The notes: generated by a model not told the origin, from the sequence alone. Shown: positions 35,881 to 64,000, numbered from the stretch's first letter. The stretch: DNA of 64,000 nucleotides from Tubiluchus corallicola (GCA_030141605.1 JAQGDQ010000106.1:436001-500000); one strand, 5' to 3'. A program made the numbers and translations.

Positions 35881-37921
35881 AGGTGGTTTTTGGCAATTAC
35901 ACAGGTGCAATTGCTGTTTCAATTAAAAACCTTACGACAAATTATCAGAAATAGAAAATGTGTTTGTGCATAAATTTTCAAAAAACAATTTAAAAGGTGC
36001 ATGCCTCTTTGTCTGTACATTTATTAAAGTAGCAATAAGGTTCAAAGAACTCACAGCTGTTAAATTTTGAAACCAAACATACCTGTATCAAGGTTCAAAA
36101 TTTAATAATTATTTCTTCACATAATAAATTTAATAATAAATAATAATTATTTAATAATTATTCCATCAGGCATCGTTAACAATAATCTTGAAATATAGAT
36201 CATGAACAAATAATTACCCACTGATTACTTCATACTCTAAATTAATTACAAAAAATAATCTAATTAGTTAGTGATTCCACTGATGTGAGTAAACTAATTA
36301 TTATTGGCGTGATGCTGAATTTGTTGGTGAGCTAAAAGGATTAAATCAGGAGCTGTCATGATTACTTTATTAATGATAATCTTGAAATTAGTGATTATGA
36401 ATAATTAACTAATTAATATTCATATATATTACTATGAGGTATTTTTCCTTACAAATTCAAATCAGTAGTGATACCTTTAACACAGCATTTGAAGTGTTTA
36501 CTTGCAAAGGGTCATAATGGCTGCATTATATGTACATAATAATGGTACTTGCTGAATTTGAATATAATACTGAGGAGTAGCAGTGTGTCCTGTTTAAAAA
36601 AATAAGCCAAGAGCATTGCAGTGGTGCAGTACATTCCAACTTTAGAGTCGTATCTCAGAAAAATGAAGACTTCTATAATGTCATATTTTCAGCCAGTGAT
36701 ACTAATTGGCCAGCAAAGGTCACATGATTAGACAATGTGTTTACCTGATTTATTAAGGTGAAGTATGTTGCAAACTGTGATTTGTAATTATCACTGCTTC
36801 AACAGTAAAGTTTTGGCAAATGTCATATCTTCAATTAATTTTTAACTCTTTCAGCAATAAAACTCAACAAAAATTTTTGAAAATAAATAACCTTATTCAA
36901 AGTGACCTAAGAATTATAAAGTACATATAAACTACATAGCCTACTATTTTTGTAATAACAAAAAAGTTAAACTTTCTCAAAAACAATTTTCACTTGGATA
37001 TGACACTTTGCAGATAAGTTCCTCATTTGTATGTCACGGAAAAATAAGGCCTCTAACTTTATTGTAAATGACATTATGTGGTATTAGTACTGTAGACTCC
37101 AATAACTGAAGGGAATATATTATAACCTAGGAAACTTATGTAGCTGGTGATTAGACCATGTGTAACATAAGGAGCTAAATGAGAAAGTGCATCGTGTTTG
37201 TCAAGAATGACGTGCTGTAGAACTTTTCTACCCTACAATTTAAAAAGAAAATTAGTTTTTAATTAGATTTAGTATAATTCAGTAGGAAAGTGGGAGTCAG
37301 ATTTTTTCTGTTTAAGCATCTTATTTTCTAAATTTCATATGAATATGATATTAAAACCACTATTGCAAGTTACAAATTGTTTGTCTTTCATTAGCACACT
37401 CACTTAGTGCTTCGGGTAAAGTGTGTATTTGCAAGTTGAAGTGAGTGAAAAGTATTAAAAGTCAAAACCAGGGGTACAGAAAGGTAAAAAGGGTAGCAAT
37501 TACATCTTAATAATGAAATTGATGCATATAAAAGTATATCAGAGTCAAATACGGAGTGGAAGTACTGTAAAATAATTGAACTAAATTAAATTTACTAATT
37601 TTAAATAACATCCTAGAGTTGAACAAATACCATTCTCACTCTCTACAAAATCATAAGAACGTTGACCACACTGTGCCGACTGTAGAGTATAGACAAACTT
37701 GTGAACATTCTAGAGAGAGGCTATTATCAGTTCATACTTTTTTCTTGATGTCTGACTTTTGGTCTTCTCCTCCTCCTAAAATATCATTATTGGAGCTGAG
37801 AACGAATTCTGTCATCTTTTTCTTGACATATTATATTTTTTCAAAGTTGACGAGATTATTTAATCTCTATACACATATATGCACAGTTGCATGTAATTAT
37901 TTGCTTATATTTTTATGTTGT
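35881..37921. other. region upstream of PPM1 gene, no coding sequence recognised
   Basis: Very AT-rich with repeated AATAATCTTGAAAT-type motifs (about 36100-36430). The open frame at 37619-37936 has no recognisable content. A good acceptor at 37920-37922 (TTATGTTGTAG) suggests that the exon with the PPM1 start codon begins near 37923 and that this region is a 5' UTR intron. Confidence 0.45.
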
Positions 37922-38070
37922 AGATTCACTGTGTAAGTTGCGCACACATTCTCCCAAGCTGAACATTCTCCCAGCAGTCAAGTCCATAACCTGGCTGTCA
38001 AGCTCACCAACAAGCAGTCAAGCTGTTAACCTGGTATTGTAGGCGAAATATCAAACAGCTGTGTGTCGGC

Positions 38071-41000
38071 ATGGGTGCATTTCTAGACAAACCGAAAACT
38101 GATAAGCATAATGAAGGTGGTGACGGTAATGGCCTAAGGTTTGGTCTCAGCAGCATGCAGGGCTGGAGGATTGAAATGGAGGATGCCCACTGTGCAAAAA
38201 TAGGTCTCCCTAATCATTTAGATGCTTGGTCATTTTTTGCAGTATTTGACGGTCATGCTGGCGCTAAAGTTTCCGCCCACTGTGCCTCCCATTTAATGGA
38301 GGCAATCTGTGACTCGAAGGAGTTGCAGAAGTCGAATTTAAACGATCGCGACAACATTAGTCAAGAAACGGTGATCGCCGCAATTAGAGATGGCTTCCTT
38401 TCATTAGATGAGACAATGAGGCAGATGCCAGAAATAAAAAGCGGGGAAGACAAGAGCGGGTCAACTGCTGTGTGCGTCGTGATTTCTCCTACGCATATTT
38501 ACTTTGGAAATTGTGGTGACTCTCGAGCTATACTATGCAGAGACAAAAAATTTGTGTTTAGCACCCAGGATCATAAACCAATAAATCCAAGGGAAAAGGA
38601 ACGTATACAAAAAGCTGGAGGCAGTGTGATGATCCAAAGGGTGAACGGTTCGCTGGCAGTGTCTAGGGCATTAGGAGACTTCGAATATAAACAAGTGGAA
38701 GGGAAAGGTCCGTGTGAACAGCTTGTTTCTCCCGAACCGGAGATATATGCGGAGGAACGAGACGAGAAAGATGAGTTTCTTATTCTGGCATGTGATGGGG
38801 TGTGGGATGTCATGTCTAATGAAGACGTCTGTGAATTCGTCAGTTCTAGGCTAACACTTACTGATGATTTGCAATGTGTTTGTAATCAAGTCATTGACAC
38901 ATGTCTATATAAGGTAATTTGACTTTTATATAATGCACTGTATCTGTATATGTTTGTGTCTTTTCGGTTGTGAGCAGTGCAATATTGAGGAGAAGTATTG
39001 TCACTGGTTTGCTTTATGTAAACCCGCAGCTATTGTAAGAGTCATGCTCAAACCAGTGTGGCATTTCCATAGGTAAGTTATCTATTCCACAAGAAGCAGC
39101 TGAAATTTGCTACAATCTACAACTCTGTACCTGTAAGTTAATTAAATTATATTCACTCTATGTGACTAGTAGTTACTAGTATTTACACTGGTAGCAAAAA
39201 TTAGTCTCGGGTACCCTATTCCCTATACCTGTCGGGTACCTGGGTACCTGATTGTTAAGATTCAGCGGCTAAGAAGAAACTGTATCTAAAGAAGAACTTT
39301 TGACTAACTGCACTTTTATGCTAACGACAAGCATTCATTTATTACCCGATTGTTCAGATTCAGCAGCAGTGAAGAAACTGTAATCATTCATATTCACAAA
39401 TAAAGACAACTAGGTGCACTTTAATTAATTGCACTTTTATGCTAACAACAAGCATTCATTTATTACACCCTGAAAGCCTAAGCGCACGAGCTGTGAGTTG
39501 CGAAAGTTAGTGGTGTTTACCCACACAAGGTATTTGACCGAGTTTTGTCACGTGGTTTTATCTGCCATGCCTTAATTACTTCATTGGACGATTTATCAGT
39601 GAGTCAACTGCGGCAGCTTACGTAGAACTGCACAGAGCACTGTTAATACAGCATAGGGATTAGGTGAATAAAATCTAAATTATCTTTTTTGTGTGCTGTT
39701 AAACCTAACGAACCATTTATTGGTGTCTTTGTTAGTGGCTTGAAATAGGTAAATTGGTTTTAATGGCTAACAAACAATTTTATTTGGATAATTAACCTCA
39801 GTAAAGAAATCGGTTTGTTTTTTATAAGTCACCCCTACGACACAAATGATTTGATTTGCCATCTCTCTACTGGCTGTTGGCTTGGCACACTGCCAATACT
39901 GCAGTTAGTAATCTGCTAGTAGGTACCTAATGTAGAAGTGTACAGCAGATGGTGGCAATTAAATTTTAATTCTCTGACAATGGATACTGTATTACAAATA
40001 ATGTCTGCATTCTCATTGTTGGAACTTTGTGGATTATTTGGCTCAGGTAATAAACAATGCTGGCAATTACTCGGGTACCTGGATACCCGAGGGAAATACT
40101 GTAAGCTACAAAAGTACATTACAGACTTTAGAGTACATGCTTGGTTATACGAGAAATATGGTTAGTAAAAGAAGGTATGCATATGTTGTTGTTCAAATAC
40201 TCAGTTAGAAAGATCAGCAAAATCTGTTGGTAACAACCTAACCGCAACGTTGATTGCCAACATAACAGGAACATACGAGTTCTAGATGTTATGCGTATCC
40301 ACAGTAAGATTAAAAAAAGTAGTTCTGAGTAGCTCATAATAATATAGTGCTAACAACCTGTAACAGCTAGGATTTTTTTTTAAAAATTAGGCAATTAATA
40401 TGTGATTGTGACATTCATTTTTTTCTAATTTAATATTTTTTTATAGCTTTGCTGCGTGGAAAGTTTCAAACTGTGCATCCTGTCTGCAGCTTGGCATTGC
40501 CCAGGTTGTAATTAACCTCCAAACTGTATAAGTATTACAAATTTTTAAAGCTCTGCGTTGTAGATTTTCTAGCTTAAACAGCATTTTGTATTCCCGATGG
40601 CTATATATAATGTATATGTTGTACAATGAATGTGAATTAGTTGAACTGTCTCATAGCTACACATTTAAGCTACAATCATGCAAAAAAGATACCTTTATTT
40701 ACCTGACAAAAATATTTAGTCATGTGAAGTCAGCATATGGAAAGTTTCATTCATGATAACAGTGATAGAAACTTGCAGCAAAACTGACTGAAACCTCACT
40801 TGAAGTGTTTTGCCTGTAGATGTGAAGTATTTGAATTGACATTTCAAGCAAACCAGATGGAAGGAGATGATTCGACAAGGTGCTATTGCAGTAAAAAGAT
40901 ACGTTATACAGAGTACTGTGACTGCTCTGATTACAGAGTACTTTGACCAACCAGCTTGATCATATAAGTGGCAAGAGCTAATAAATTGTCATCCCTATTG

Positions 41001-44000
41001 TGTAAATGCAGCAGAGCAAATGAGTTTCAGTTTAAGTGAAGACTTTGCTATTGTCTGAGTATAACGTTTTTGTCTCATGTTTTTGTCTTATGCTGATCAA
41101 GAATGAATATACTTTTTGTTTTAGTATGGAATAAGTTTCGAAGTTCCACACTGACCTGTACACTTTCCTGCAATTTGCTGTTTTAACTGAAGTAATTTGG
41201 TTTTGAGTCTCACTTAAAAAGTGTTGTCTTGTAATATTACTTCGGAGTTAATGGCCTAAGGCTAAGAGTTTGTTGAAACTGATCATGCCAAGGAGAAATC
41301 TCGAATCAAATCAGTGTTCTCTGTAGAATTACAGCTAGTGTGCTGCTTTAGCAATTGTGCCTATAAGGTATGGATAGGCAATCCTAATATGAACAACAAG
41401 TGTTATAGAAAATGTTTGTGCGAACTGTGAAAAATGCATATGTGAAGTGAAACATCTTCAAACGAACGAAATTGCTTTACTTGAAAAAAGTTACTAGTGG
41501 GTGACAGTCGAACTTGAGAATCTTGTCTAATATGCAACTAAAGCAGGTGCTGAAAAGTGCAGCTGTTAAATAACTTAAGATATTCTGCAAATTTGTCATT
41601 GCTGCATTTGTTCACTGTGTTAGAATAAAAAGAACAGATTTGATTACAATCCCTTGTGTGTCACTTTGCGTAAATTTAGTTTTCAAGGTGAAGCTAAATT
41701 TGTCATGTGATGCTATAATAAGTCACATTTTGTGTATTGTTTTCTAGGGTAGTCGAGATAATATGAGTATGGTCCTTGTATGTTTTTCTGCTGCTCCAAG
41801 AGTTTCAAAAGAAGCCATTGACAAAGAAGCAGAGCTAGATGCATTTTTAGAACGACGAATAAAACGTACGTACTATGTTATTACAGTAGTAGAGAAGAAA
41901 CGTACATGCTGTTTCGTGACACGCCACAATTAATGTTAAGCAGCTGTACAAAATTACAGCATAATTAATCTTATATTTTAACTGTAGACCTATCAAGTGT
42001 TAAGTTTTGTCAGCAGAAATGGCTTGCTTGTGTGTTCCGTGTTTCACATAATATGAGGAAGATTTATGCCATCTCCACAGCATATGGTGGTTTACTGTCA
42101 AGGTACTGTGATTGAGGAAATAATTTTTAAAATTTACCCTTATGTCTGATTTTGTGTACCCACTTCGGATTCCATCTATTCTGTTTATGACTAAGTGGCC
42201 TTCTGTTTATGAACATTACTTGGCCTTTAATTTTAGGCCAAGAAGGATAATGAACTTTGCATTGGCACCATGCATACATATTTGTACAATATGAATATAC
42301 TTAATACATTGAACATTTTCCTTACAGAAATAGTAGATTCAGCCGATTCACCACAAGATGTTGATTTATACGACATTATTCATTTGCTTGCTAATGAAGA
42401 TATACCTGGTTTACCTCCCGGTGGTGGTCTTAGTGCCAAGTGAGTTATTGTGCTTAGATGACATTCTTTGCATTTTTTAATCATCAAAAATTGTTAGAAC
42501 TTGGCTTGCATGTTCTCGGAAGTCTGTCTTTGTAAAAACTTGCTTGGCTTCATATGTCCACACAGGTGAGGCATATGCCAACATGTAAAAATTATTATTA
42601 TGAAGTTTTTTATAATCAAATGGGAAGTATTTCAACACAAAATCCCACATTATATGTATAAACCTTTATTGTTAAATGATAACAGTTCGAGAACTCATTA
42701 GTTCTCAAGAGTCAGGTTATTGGTTAATATTGCAGTATGATTCATGGCAACTCTACAAATGTTTTCTGATTCATCATTATCATATTATTATCTGTATTTT
42801 TTTAACTTTTTATTAGAGTTCTTTAGATGGTTTGTTTCAGATTTGACGATAAGAACCAGTGAGTTCTCGAATTGTAAAGCCCATTTTGATGGCCTTATAA
42901 ATGTGTTATTGTTTAAAACACACGTGTGAAAAAACACAGTTGGATCATATATAGACCATATTTCTTTCACGGGTCTTCTTATGTGGTTTATGGATGGTTG
43001 TTCCGTATATATTTAGACATTAGAACTAATTTAACAAAAATGTGAATCAGAAGAATATTAAAAAGAAAGGGCTTTAACAAATTAAATCTTATTAGATGAT
43101 TATTTATGTTTATTTATTTGTTTCTTTTAGAATTTTTAATGTTTAAATTTGTGAAGTTTAGGGACTAAATTTGGGAACTAGGATGCTCTCATATGCTGAT
43201 ACAAACAGTTAGTAAATAAATATGTTCTAGTATAAGTCACAAGGCATGTTACAACAAATATAAATGGATGTATGCGTGAAGTATAGCAATTCATGAACTG
43301 TCTGGTAAGGGTAAGAACACCATTGGCTGTCTGATCACGTCTGCACTGCACACAAGATGATGTTAATCTTGTTTATGTGAATCATATTTAAAATGCTTTT
43401 GCAGTTTGAAATGTAGTCTGAAGTGATAGTGTAAATCAGTAGAACTGACATCAATTTTATTTATCAATTTTGTAAAGCTTGGTCTTTAAATAAAAATTGT
43501 TCGTATAGTACTATATAAAATTATGGTACTATAATATGTCATTTCTTACATATTTTTCTTATGTTACAGGCGCAGCACGATAAAAACTATCTTTAACAAA
43601 CTGTATCCTAATCAGAGCAGCGATGTAAGTATGCATTCTGACATTCCTGATTTACCGTGAACTTTTGAAACTGCCACAGCTTTTACTAATCATTGATTTA
43701 AACTAACTAAATTGCTTTAATTGCATGTATAAATGCTTTGCACTTCGTCAGGATGATAGTCATATTGTGCTGACTGTAAGTTTTATTTTGAATTGATGTT
43801 TTCATTAGTCGTAGGTGGCATGTCAGTCTAGTCTGTTTACTAAAGTGGTAATAGTTAATTGTGTTGGTCTCATTTTTATTTGCCCCTACACTGTTTTGAA
43901 GTCGTGAATGCATCATCGTTTAGTTGAAATGAAATATGCAATAATTTGAGAGATGATATTTATGCGATGCACAATTCTTTTCTTTGGTTCCAAAGTGCTT

Positions 44001-44213
44001 ATGTCACTTGTGAAACAAACTAAGCTAAAATTTTAACTTCCCTCGCTACGGATAATGTTATTATTATTATTATTATTACATAGAAATTTAGTGTTTTCTT
44101 AGTCCATAATTTAAATTTCTGTGGGTTGGTTTAAAGCCTTTTTGTTTCATTGCTATTTAATTTTGCAATTCTAGGATGAATTTTCTGCTCAGCAACTTAT
44201 TGACGAAATTTAG
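38071..44213 (+). CDS. PPM1A/B-like: PPM1A/PPM1B-type metal-dependent Ser/Thr phosphatase (PP2C), isoform with exon 5a
   Basis: Exons 38071-38913, 41748-41865, 42328-42439, 43570-43624 and 44175-44213 (TAG); phases agree; 388 residues (human PPM1A has 382). PP2C enzymes remove phosphate from Ser/Thr of stress-kinase and other signalling proteins in cytosol and nucleus, using two Mg/Mn ions. Metal and phosphate residues are in place: R33, E37 and D38 in [12 protein letters not shown]60-G61 in [11 protein letters not shown]242 in [10 protein letters not shown], and D285 in [17 protein letters not shown] at the N-terminus fits the N-myristoylation site known in PPM1A/B. The C-terminal helical extension that separates PPM1A/B from other PP2Cs is present ([33 protein letters not shown]). 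This isoform ends [13 protein letters not shown] second terminal exon at 45831 gives the conventional ending. AATAAA at 44758 serves this form. Confidence 0.95.
39205..40093. mobile_element. possible non-autonomous hAT-like element in PPM1 intron 1
   Basis: CTCGGGTACCC at the left and, in reverse, CCCTCGGGTATCCAGGTACC at the right are related inverted ends rich in the motif CGGGTACC. Inside the left end a segment with GATTGTTNAGATTCAGC and TTTTATGCTAACRACAAGC is present twice in tandem (about 39250-39470). No clear target duplication is seen. Confidence 0.45.
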
Positions 44214-44757
44214 CCTCGAGGTTTATTTCTGTTTTTATTTTCTAAGTATGCCATTGACTTGTGTGTCTAGTAACTTTCTCTGAAGCAATTTTTGAATTAT
44301 GGAAATCCTAACATTCACAGATTCTTAAGGACTTTAAGTCGGAAATTATTCATTTAACAGTTTCTTTAGCATGACTACATTTATTTCAAATGAGACTTCT
44401 CCTCAGTGGTAAACTTTGTAGTAGGAGTTTTTTTTGAAAGTTACATTAAAAGTGTTATTTTTGCCTCTAGATCTTGTATTCAGGTTTTCTGCTTGATCAC
44501 ACTTTTGTTCATTATAGTATATTTAATTGCTAGGCATTTAATTTTTCACCTTCATGTGCACTGATGATTAACATTTATGCCTAATGATTTTGCAGAATGC
44601 TTCAATTTTCTTATGACTTGTAATTACGTCATGCTGCTTGATTGCCTTACTTGCATGTATAGTCTCATACAACATTTATAATGTGAATCATGTTAAACCT
44701 TTCTGTACCGGTGTATAAATGCAACTTAAACTGAATTGTTGTTTGCAACATTTTTGT

Positions 44758-44763
44758 AATAAA
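44758..44763 (+). promoter_or_regulatory. poly(A) signal for the short PPM1 transcript
   Basis: AATAAA about 545 bases after the exon 5a stop, followed by a GT-rich stretch (TGTGATGTTTTTTGTTT), as expected of a cleavage site. Confidence 0.6.
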
Positions 44764-45276
44764 GCGTTTTCACTTGTGATGTTTTTTGTTTATTTTTATT
44801 TGCCATGTTTGTCTTTGGTTACCGTATTCAGATATTTACTATATTTATTAATCATTTTATCAACAGTAACAGGATAATACCAACATGCCTTAGTACTGTA
44901 ACAATATGTATCAACTGAGTCAGCTACAATCGGGAAGGAGGAACTCGATATTTTGCAGAAATTTGTGACATGTTACAGTTCATACATTGCATTATAGCTC
45001 TTTGGTTTTATAAAGAGCTGAAATGCATAAGGAGTTTTGCTGCTTTTTGTTTTCCTTATTTTGATTTTCTTAAAAGTTTTATTAATACAGCGCATGAAAA
45101 TGCAGCACCGCAAATCTGAAACAAAAGAAAACAAATTTGTTATACAGAATCTTTGGCATCCTAGCTAGTTTGTGAAGTTTCTAGCTGTGCCATGTTTTGC
45201 ATGAAAGCTGTTCAGTTATATCTGCTTGCATGCACATACCATGTTGTAGTATTTCGTAGCATTTTTTGTTCATGTA

Positions 45277-45702
45277 CAGCGTACTCTCGTTTACGTCACT
45301 GATATCTTGGATGGGCTGGTATTGAACCCAAGAAGTTACTCGGTTGATCATATACTTGGCCAGTTCACCTTTGTGTAATTCTAAGTCACTTTATGGAAAA
45401 TTGCTACTTAGAATTGCTATTGGAGGATATACAGAATTTGTAAATCAGGGTGCAAGAATCGACCAATAAACTAACAAAAGGCTTGTTTTCCATGTTACAA
45501 AAGTTTTGGCTGATTGCAACATTTTTCTGTAAAAATACATTGTATAATGTAGCATTAAATTGTGCCATCTTATTCTATAACTCTAAACTGCCAACAACTT
45601 GAAAATGCCAAATAAAAGTGCTAATTTTAACAATTTCAAATACTAGTAACTTTGAATTGCTTTCATACATAAAAGTCAATTTGTTAATTGAGCAGTGCGC
45701 TG
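45277..45702. mobile_element. possible pogo-like MITE between the two PPM1 last exons
   Basis: The left end CAGCGTACTCTCG is preceded by TA (45275-45276). The right end in reverse reads CAGCGCACTGCTC and is followed by TA (45703-45704). It is short (426 bp) and has no frame. TIR similarity is limited, so this is tentative. Confidence 0.4.
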
Positions 45703-45830
45703 TACATTTGAAAATTAGTTTGTAAATAGTGATTAGTGACAGTGCATGTGTAGTCTGAGTGCTCTAAACTTAATTGAGACACTTTCAACAATTTTCGTAG
45801 ATGTTTCTATATCTTTCCTCCTCTCCACAG

Positions 45831-45854
45831 TCCAACAGGGATGATTCGTGGTAG
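45831..45854 (+). CDS. PPM1A/B-like: alternative last exon (5b) of the PPM1A/B-like gene
   Basis: After a strong polypyrimidine tract and acceptor (TTTCCTCCTCTCCACAG) the sequence reads SNRDDSW then TAG in the phase left by exon 4 (ending at 43624). Spliced this way the protein is 383 residues and ends in acidic residues plus Trp, like human PPM1A (ends DDMW) and PPM1B (ends DPW). This is probably the ancestral C-terminus. Skipping exon 5a at 44175-44213 would produce it. 3' UTR follows, with AATAAA at 46559-46564. The other frame open through this exon (45841-46038) is UTR. Confidence 0.75.
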   Translation, partial: SNRDDSW

Positions 45855-46558
45855 TGCAAACCCCACAGTTAGTTGGCGAAACTCATGTATAAATGCCAGA
45901 CCAGGTGGCGCTGCAAGACACTGCACTGCGACAAACAATTCGACACTTGAATCATTTTCGTCTGTACAACTTGAGGAGCGACGTGTCTTATGCTGCGACT
46001 GGGCCATATTTTGCAAAATGAATAATTGTACAGCGTGAAGTTTGTATTTATTGTAAGAAGCAAAGTAGTTGTGTTTGTATAATTCTGTTGACTTGTTATT
46101 TACTAAATGCATAACGTATTGCATAAGTTATTTAACATAAATGCAAATGTATTTCTGCTACTTATTCTATCAAGCAGGATTGCTTGTGACCGTTACATGA
46201 GAAATAATAGGTACTTTATTATTAATTGCTATCTGTATTGTGCTGTATTTTTGTAATTTTTGATAGGGCTTAGATAAATAGAATGTCATACAACAAGCTC
46301 ACATTTATCTAAGAATATCTACATGATGCTGTACAGTGTATTGCTTGTGCTTATGTCTTGCAAATAACAACTTGGATGGCTAAGGTAATCAGCAAAGATT
46401 TCCACTATTAGATTTTCTTATTCGCTTGATTTTCAAAACTTGTGTACTGGCTGATTTTTGGCATTCATTGTTGATTTTCTGCTTGGAATAGGCTGATCAC
46501 TAACCACACCACATGTAAAGTTTGCCATCAAAAATTTAATTATTTGTGCATTGTAAGC

Positions 46559-46564
46559 AATAAA
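46559..46564 (+). promoter_or_regulatory. poly(A) signal candidate for the long PPM1 transcript
   Basis: AATAAA about 700 bases after the exon 5b stop. Another lies near 47093. Confidence 0.4.
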
Positions 46565-47330
46565 TAATTATAGAAAGCATTAATGTGAATTTTTCCTGCC
46601 TCTAAAACCCTGTATTGTATAAAATAACAAAATCACTGATATTTATCACATTTTTTGCTGTATTAGGCATTGTGTAATAGATACCTGTTATTACCTGCTT
46701 TAGTTGAAGTTTCTTGCATTACTCTTATACACGAAACTGCACATCTTGCCACTGTCAAATTGTCTCCTAACTGCCCTGATAAATACTTTGTTCATTGAAT
46801 TTAATTAGTTGAATACCTTAGAAGTTTCTGTCCAGGAACCATTTGATCATGAATGTGAAATTACAAAGCTTCTGAATGCTTCACTTGGAGTAGTAAACTT
46901 AAATACGGTTTTGTTCCTCGGTTCTGAAATAACACCAACATTCAAAGGTGTTAAGTCCAAGCCTTTTCACTGTTACGGTACCAATAATTTTACTTCCATG
47001 TATGTCTCGCAATGAAGCGCTACACAGCCTGTGCCACCAATTCAGTTTTATTTTTAGAGATGATGAATTTCTGTATTTTGCAGTGAAAGTCAATAAATTG
47101 TTGTAAGTTAATTGTGTTTTCATTACTACCACATGGTTTGCCTATTTTATTCAATTACTGTTTTTTGCTAATACTTGTACAGTAAACAATTGCTGACAAA
47201 AATATAATTGCATCACGGCCTCTCGGCTACCTATCATTGTACAAGTGAATTGCAAATGTTTATGTAGTTATCAGTTAAGTCGAGGCACTGATTTCAAAAA
47301 GAAAACTAATTGCTCATCACGAAACAACAA
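46565..47330. other. convergent intergenic region between PPM1 and pecanex
   Basis: No supportable gene. Overlapping opposite-strand open frames (46809-47015, 46899-47132) have no recognisable content. An additional AATAAA on the plus strand lies at about 47093. Confidence 0.45.
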
Positions 47331-47336
47331 TTTATT
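47331..47336 (-). promoter_or_regulatory. poly(A) signal candidate for the pecanex gene
   Basis: AATAAA on the minus strand, about 1.4 kb after the pecanex stop codon at 48764-48766. This implies a long AT-rich 3' UTR covering about 47310-48763. Confidence 0.4.
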
Positions 47337-48763
47337 TCTATCCTCTTCGTTATTTACATTGCAATTGTGCTTGATAATACATCCATATATTCATATTATG
47401 TAACATAATAAGGCTATTTTTAATGCAATATAGTTTTACTCACGTAACACATGCAATATGAAAAAATTATGTACAGAAATATACACATGTGCATGTATAT
47501 TTGTGGTAACATTAGCACTTACAAGTTTACATACAGCGCATGCGATGGCCTGAGCAAATCACACACGTATACATAATATCACTCGAAATAACTGGAAAGA
47601 CTAAAGCATTAGAAGTGGCTGTACGTTGTTATCACCTTAACCAGTGAACATCTAAATATCACAATGTACAGATTTCCCACAATGCCTTGAGGTGCTATCT
47701 AGTGACAACGTAATAATTCACATAAAAATAACCAGTGTTAACTATTTATATTTACATTTGCTGCCTTAAGTTTTTTATAAATAAAATTAGCTGGAATTGA
47801 ACTGATTTACAAGGAAAGCATCGCACTATGCACACAAAAATACAGCATATTAAAAAGCAATTTACATCTCCAGTACTTGAATAATCAGAAAAATTCTAAC
47901 GTAAAAGTCATTAATGATTCGCGGGTTTCTATAAATTGTATTTAATGCATACTAGAATATGCGAGTGCAAAAGGTACATGGACAGGCCGTTGGAATTTAA
48001 TTTGTCTATGTTATATGTTGGAGGGAGTGGCCATCCAGTTGCAAATGTAATGCAACATGCCATATAAGCAATGACATTTTTGGGAACTGTTTTTAAAGAA
48101 TTATTTTCATATTCAAACCCTGATTTCTAAATTTAATTTTGTTTATAAATCGTCATTTGAACAATGCAGTACATTATAAAACACGTCCAAGTGTGCAAAC
48201 AGGATCGGTATACAGTATGTGAATGTGAAAATCTGAATTCTGCGCTGTTCACGTACATATGCTGCCTTCACTAAACCTGTCCTGATATGCACAAAATAAT
48301 AATAAATTTAAACTGAAAAACAAATTAAGATAGGATAAGAAAAATTATACATCTCTGATTACATTATAAATGTATTCCTAATTTTGTCTATACATTTGAC
48401 TGACTAGCATGAATTGATTATGTTTCATACACCTAAAGACATATTTACTCACCAATGAATGTAATTATGCTGATCACATGTTTGCATTGGTTTTGCACCA
48501 TTAAAGAAATGACAGAAAGTTTACTAATTATTAATGGCAGTGCGAGTGAATACCAACTAACAAGGTTCGTCTAAAGTACGGTGACAATCACCCGAAGGTA
48601 TACTTTACGATAAACAAGAATTCCCCACACAATGTAGGCAGGATTGTATTTGCAATATCTCCAGGCTAATTTTGATATGAAAACTGGACGACCAGGCCCC
48701 AGTATGGATCATTTGTTAAAATTCATCCAGGCACTTAATTTCTCAGAAGTTTCTCAGGACCTG

Positions 48764-63790
<15,027 letters not shown>

Positions 63791-64000
63791 CTGAAAAAAT
63801 TTAATAATTTTTTAACTTTTTGCTTTTGTGATCCCCTAATTATGTAAAATTAATTAATCAACTTTCAATTTTTGGCTGGCAGACTTTGTGATTTAACAGC
63901 AATGGCTTGAATTCCAAAAAAAAAACTCTTGGTTAATCTCTAGGTATCGTGACTATGCACAAAACGTTATTTTCTACCATTATAAGTGCAACAATTATTT

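Noticed and set aside
38571-38813. 80-codon minus-strand frame
   Set aside because: Antisense shadow of PPM1 exon 1.
45841-46038. 65-codon plus-strand frame with relatively high GC
   Set aside because: It overlaps PPM1 exon 5b in a different frame; the phase left by exon 4 reads SNRDDSW* instead, so this is 3' UTR.

Overview
This is AT-rich animal (metazoan) nuclear DNA. Coding sequence is cut into many short exons with GT-AG introns. The recognisable genes are animal ones (a CEP162-like centriolar coiled-coil protein, a PPM1A/B-type phosphatase, a pecanex), and most of the remaining sequence is decayed transposons. I cannot place the phylum; an intron-rich invertebrate is the best guess. 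There is no operon, CRISPR, rRNA or complete tRNA gene. Gene models were built by hand: each exon was located by reading both strands for splice sites, and adjacent exons were joined only where codon phases agree.

Layout. (1) 299-5790 (+): 3' part of a coiled-coil gene, probably CEP162, 10 exons. (2) 8162-13632 (-): a small 7-exon gene for a protein of about 188 residues that I do not recognise. It faces gene 1 tail to tail, and its last exon lies in a 125-bp sequence repeated three times. (3) 13.7-20.6 kb: transposon-rich block with a fold-back element, a dead LINE, a small hAT-like element inserted in the LINE region with its target duplication visible, and an inverted repeat. (4) 22746-29194 (-): complete 8-exon ankyrin-repeat gene with an acidic tail. 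(5) 29.2-38.0 kb: no confident coding sequence; a possible shared promoter near 30.75 kb, an 18-bp hairpin and a second fold-back element. (6) 38071-45854 (+): complete PPM1-type Mg/Mn-dependent Ser/Thr phosphatase with two alternative last exons. (7) 48764-63790 and beyond the right edge (-): 17 exons covering the C-terminal part of a pecanex protein. (8) 50003-51244 (+): an intronless Golgi-type glycosyltransferase-like gene inside one pecanex intron, on the opposite strand.

The genes have unrelated jobs (cilium base, signalling, membrane protein, glycosylation), and nothing suggests a functional cluster. The most notable observations are the two alternative PPM1 C-termini, the triplicated last exon of the unrecognised gene, the antisense nested glycosyltransferase, and a pair of fold-back elements whose ends are built from repeats of a short GGGCA/GACATTTGGGC-like motif.
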